From contig CAZPEV010000166.1 of the NCBI GenBank assembly GCA_964585635.1, forward strand, positions 1 through 7,331: 7,331 nucleotides of DNA. Direction: 5' to 3'. The DNA comes from CAZPEV01 sp964585635 (lineage in GTDB: Bacteria > Zixibacteria > MSB-5A5 > GN15 > JAAZOE01). The position numbers were made by a program, and so were the translations under genes. Each line of letters starts with the position of its first letter. The stretch's first letter is position 1. Shown here piece after piece: positions 7,047 through 7,331 of this stretch. Under the pieces are notes generated by a model that did not search any database, was not told the origin of the DNA, and was given only the letters and a program-made list of their open reading frames with translations.

Positions 7047-7084
7047 GATGGGCGCCGGGGTGATGGCGCGGTCAAGCGCCCATC
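7047..7084. repeat. 9-bp inverted repeat around the reductase stop codon, T-run on the plus strand
   Basis: GATGGGCGC (7047-7055) is the exact reverse complement of GCGCCCATC (7076-7084), with a 20-base loop that contains the reductase's final TGA (7074-7072). On the plus strand the right arm is followed by TTTT (7085-7088), giving a terminator-like end for rightward transcripts. A near-copy, GATGGCGC (7062-7069), inside the loop could compete for the same arm. On the minus strand, the reductase's own direction, no T-run follows, so it could only serve as a 3'-end stabilising hairpin. Confidence 0.4.
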
Positions 7085-7331
7085 TTTTCGATCCGATACA
7101 CGGCCGCCATTGCGGCGGTAGTACCGTCGCCGACGGCATTGGGCACCTGCCGCACCAACTGATCGCGAATATCGCCTCAGGCAAAGATGCCGGGAATGGA
7201 AGTCTCCATCTTGGCGTCGGTGATGATATAGCCGGTGTCCGTCTTCTTGATTTCGCCGGGCAGCATACCGGTATTGGGATGAAATCCGACGAAAACGAAC
7301 AGCGCTCCGACATCAAGGGTGGACGTCTTTC
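7072..7331 (-). CDS. trxB: Thioredoxin reductase-like flavoprotein, C-terminal part, with in-frame TGA
   Basis: This is the C-terminal end of an NADPH-dependent thioredoxin reductase-family protein (FAD flavoenzyme, cytosolic, reduces thioredoxin); its 5' part is beyond the right edge. Translating leftward from 7329 gives family hallmarks: ALFVFVGFHPNTGMLPG, then TGYIITDAKMETSIPGIFA, then TGA at 7179-7177, then GDIRDQLVRQVPNAVGDG, and AAVYRIE to a final TGA at 7074-7072. The normal motif is FA-A/C-GD, in which the Asp contacts FAD, so the TGA replaces exactly the Ala/Cys before GD. Translation stopping there would lose 34 conserved residues that complete the FAD site. The flanking sequence on both sides stays in one frame, so this is a single-codon event. 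Likely a nonsense mutation (TGC or TGT to TGA), a sequence error or, less likely, selenocysteine. The family is clear; functional state is not. Confidence 0.85.
7134..7152 (-). other. Small hairpin downstream of the in-frame TGA (SECIS-like position, weak)
   Basis: On the minus strand CGGCA (7152-7148) pairs with TGCCG (7138-7134) around the nine-base loop GGTGCCCAA. The loop begins 29 bases after the TGA and opens with GG. Bacterial SECIS hairpins are expected to put an apical loop with a G among its first two bases about 16-37 bases after the UGA, so the geometry is permissive. The stem is only five pairs, which is common by chance. Confidence 0.2.
7177..7179 (-). other. In-frame TGA codon in the thioredoxin reductase-like gene
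   Basis: It reads GCC-TGA-GGC-GAT (A-stop-G-D) in the conserved FA-x-GD motif and is in register with the terminal TGA 105 bases downstream. In many family members this residue is Ala or Cys; a Cys codon is one base change from TGA, whereas an Ala codon needs more. Confidence 0.85.

Larger units (their letters stand above)
6697..7071. other. Gene-poor intergenic region with small palindromes
   Basis: About 375 bases between the structured element and the reductase gene. No recognisable protein family is seen in any frame. It holds a GCGGCC-GAA-GGCCGC hairpin, a 14-base palindrome at 6978-6991, a tiny ORF at 6705-6770 and half of an inverted repeat at 7047-7055. One minus-strand frame is free of stops from 6986 to 6708 (93 codons), and its translation has hydrophobic stretches such as AIIIPVIACGW. 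However, it lacks an ATG, GTG or TTG in its first 60 codons, and its third codon positions are not G+C-rich like the neighbours. It could be a decayed gene or chance. No convincing promoter was found. Confidence 0.6.

Noticed and set aside
6990..7316. 108-codon minus-strand ORF overlapping the reductase region
   Set aside because: The overlapping frame carries clear thioredoxin reductase motifs (VGFHPNT, TSIPGIFA, GDIRDQLVRQV), while this frame carries none. It stays open only because of composition.

Overview
The window looks like part of a chromosome from a G+C-rich, Gram-negative-type bacterium (roughly 60% G+C by eye). Most visible stop codons are TGA. I see no integrase, transposase, phage, CRISPR, rRNA or tRNA signal. 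The gene content (ATP-type PEP carboxykinase, FmdB zinc ribbon, GlcD-type flavoprotein, two large membrane histidine kinases, thioredoxin reductase) fits an uncultured environmental bacterium, possibly a deltaproteobacterial or FCB-type lineage. The sequence alone does not fix the phylum.

Layout. Bases 2-2428 form a plus-strand run of three closely packed metabolic genes: the 3' part of pckA (cut by the window edge), a 99-residue FmdB-family zinc-ribbon protein, and a complete 451-residue GlcD/D-lactate-dehydrogenase-type FAD oxidoreductase that starts one base after the fmdB stop. A textbook terminator-like hairpin with a C(UUCG)G loop lies inside the glcD coding sequence, 38 bases after its start codon. 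After a 74-base convergent gap, bases 2503-6602 hold two minus-strand sensor histidine kinases read right to left: a TM-sensor-TM-HAMP-PAS kinase (4563-6602), then a TM-sensor-TM-PAS kinase (2503 to about 4536). They are head-to-tail and effectively touching, and no response regulator gene is visible.

The right end (6603-7331) is the least ordinary part. Upstream of the first kinase is a 62-base imperfect palindrome that folds into one long bulged hairpin, followed on the minus strand by a T-run. Next comes about 375 bases of gene-poor DNA with several small palindromes and one tiny ORF with a strong Shine-Dalgarno sequence. The window ends with the C-terminal part of a minus-strand thioredoxin-reductase-like gene. 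Its conserved FA-x-GD motif is interrupted by an in-frame TGA, and the frame then continues for 34 more family-like codons to a second TGA. This is either a nonsense mutation or sequence error, or less likely a selenocysteine codon. A small hairpin at a SECIS-compatible distance is present but is weak evidence.

How the genes work together: PckA (gluconeogenic PEP formation) and GlcD (2-hydroxyacid oxidation) both fit growth on organic acids, with FmdB a possible regulator or accessory. The kinases are a separate convergent unit that probably senses an extracytoplasmic signal and acts on an unlinked regulator. No clearly novel multi-gene system is visible. The best leads are the structured element before the kinases, the TGA in the reductase, and the hairpin inside glcD.
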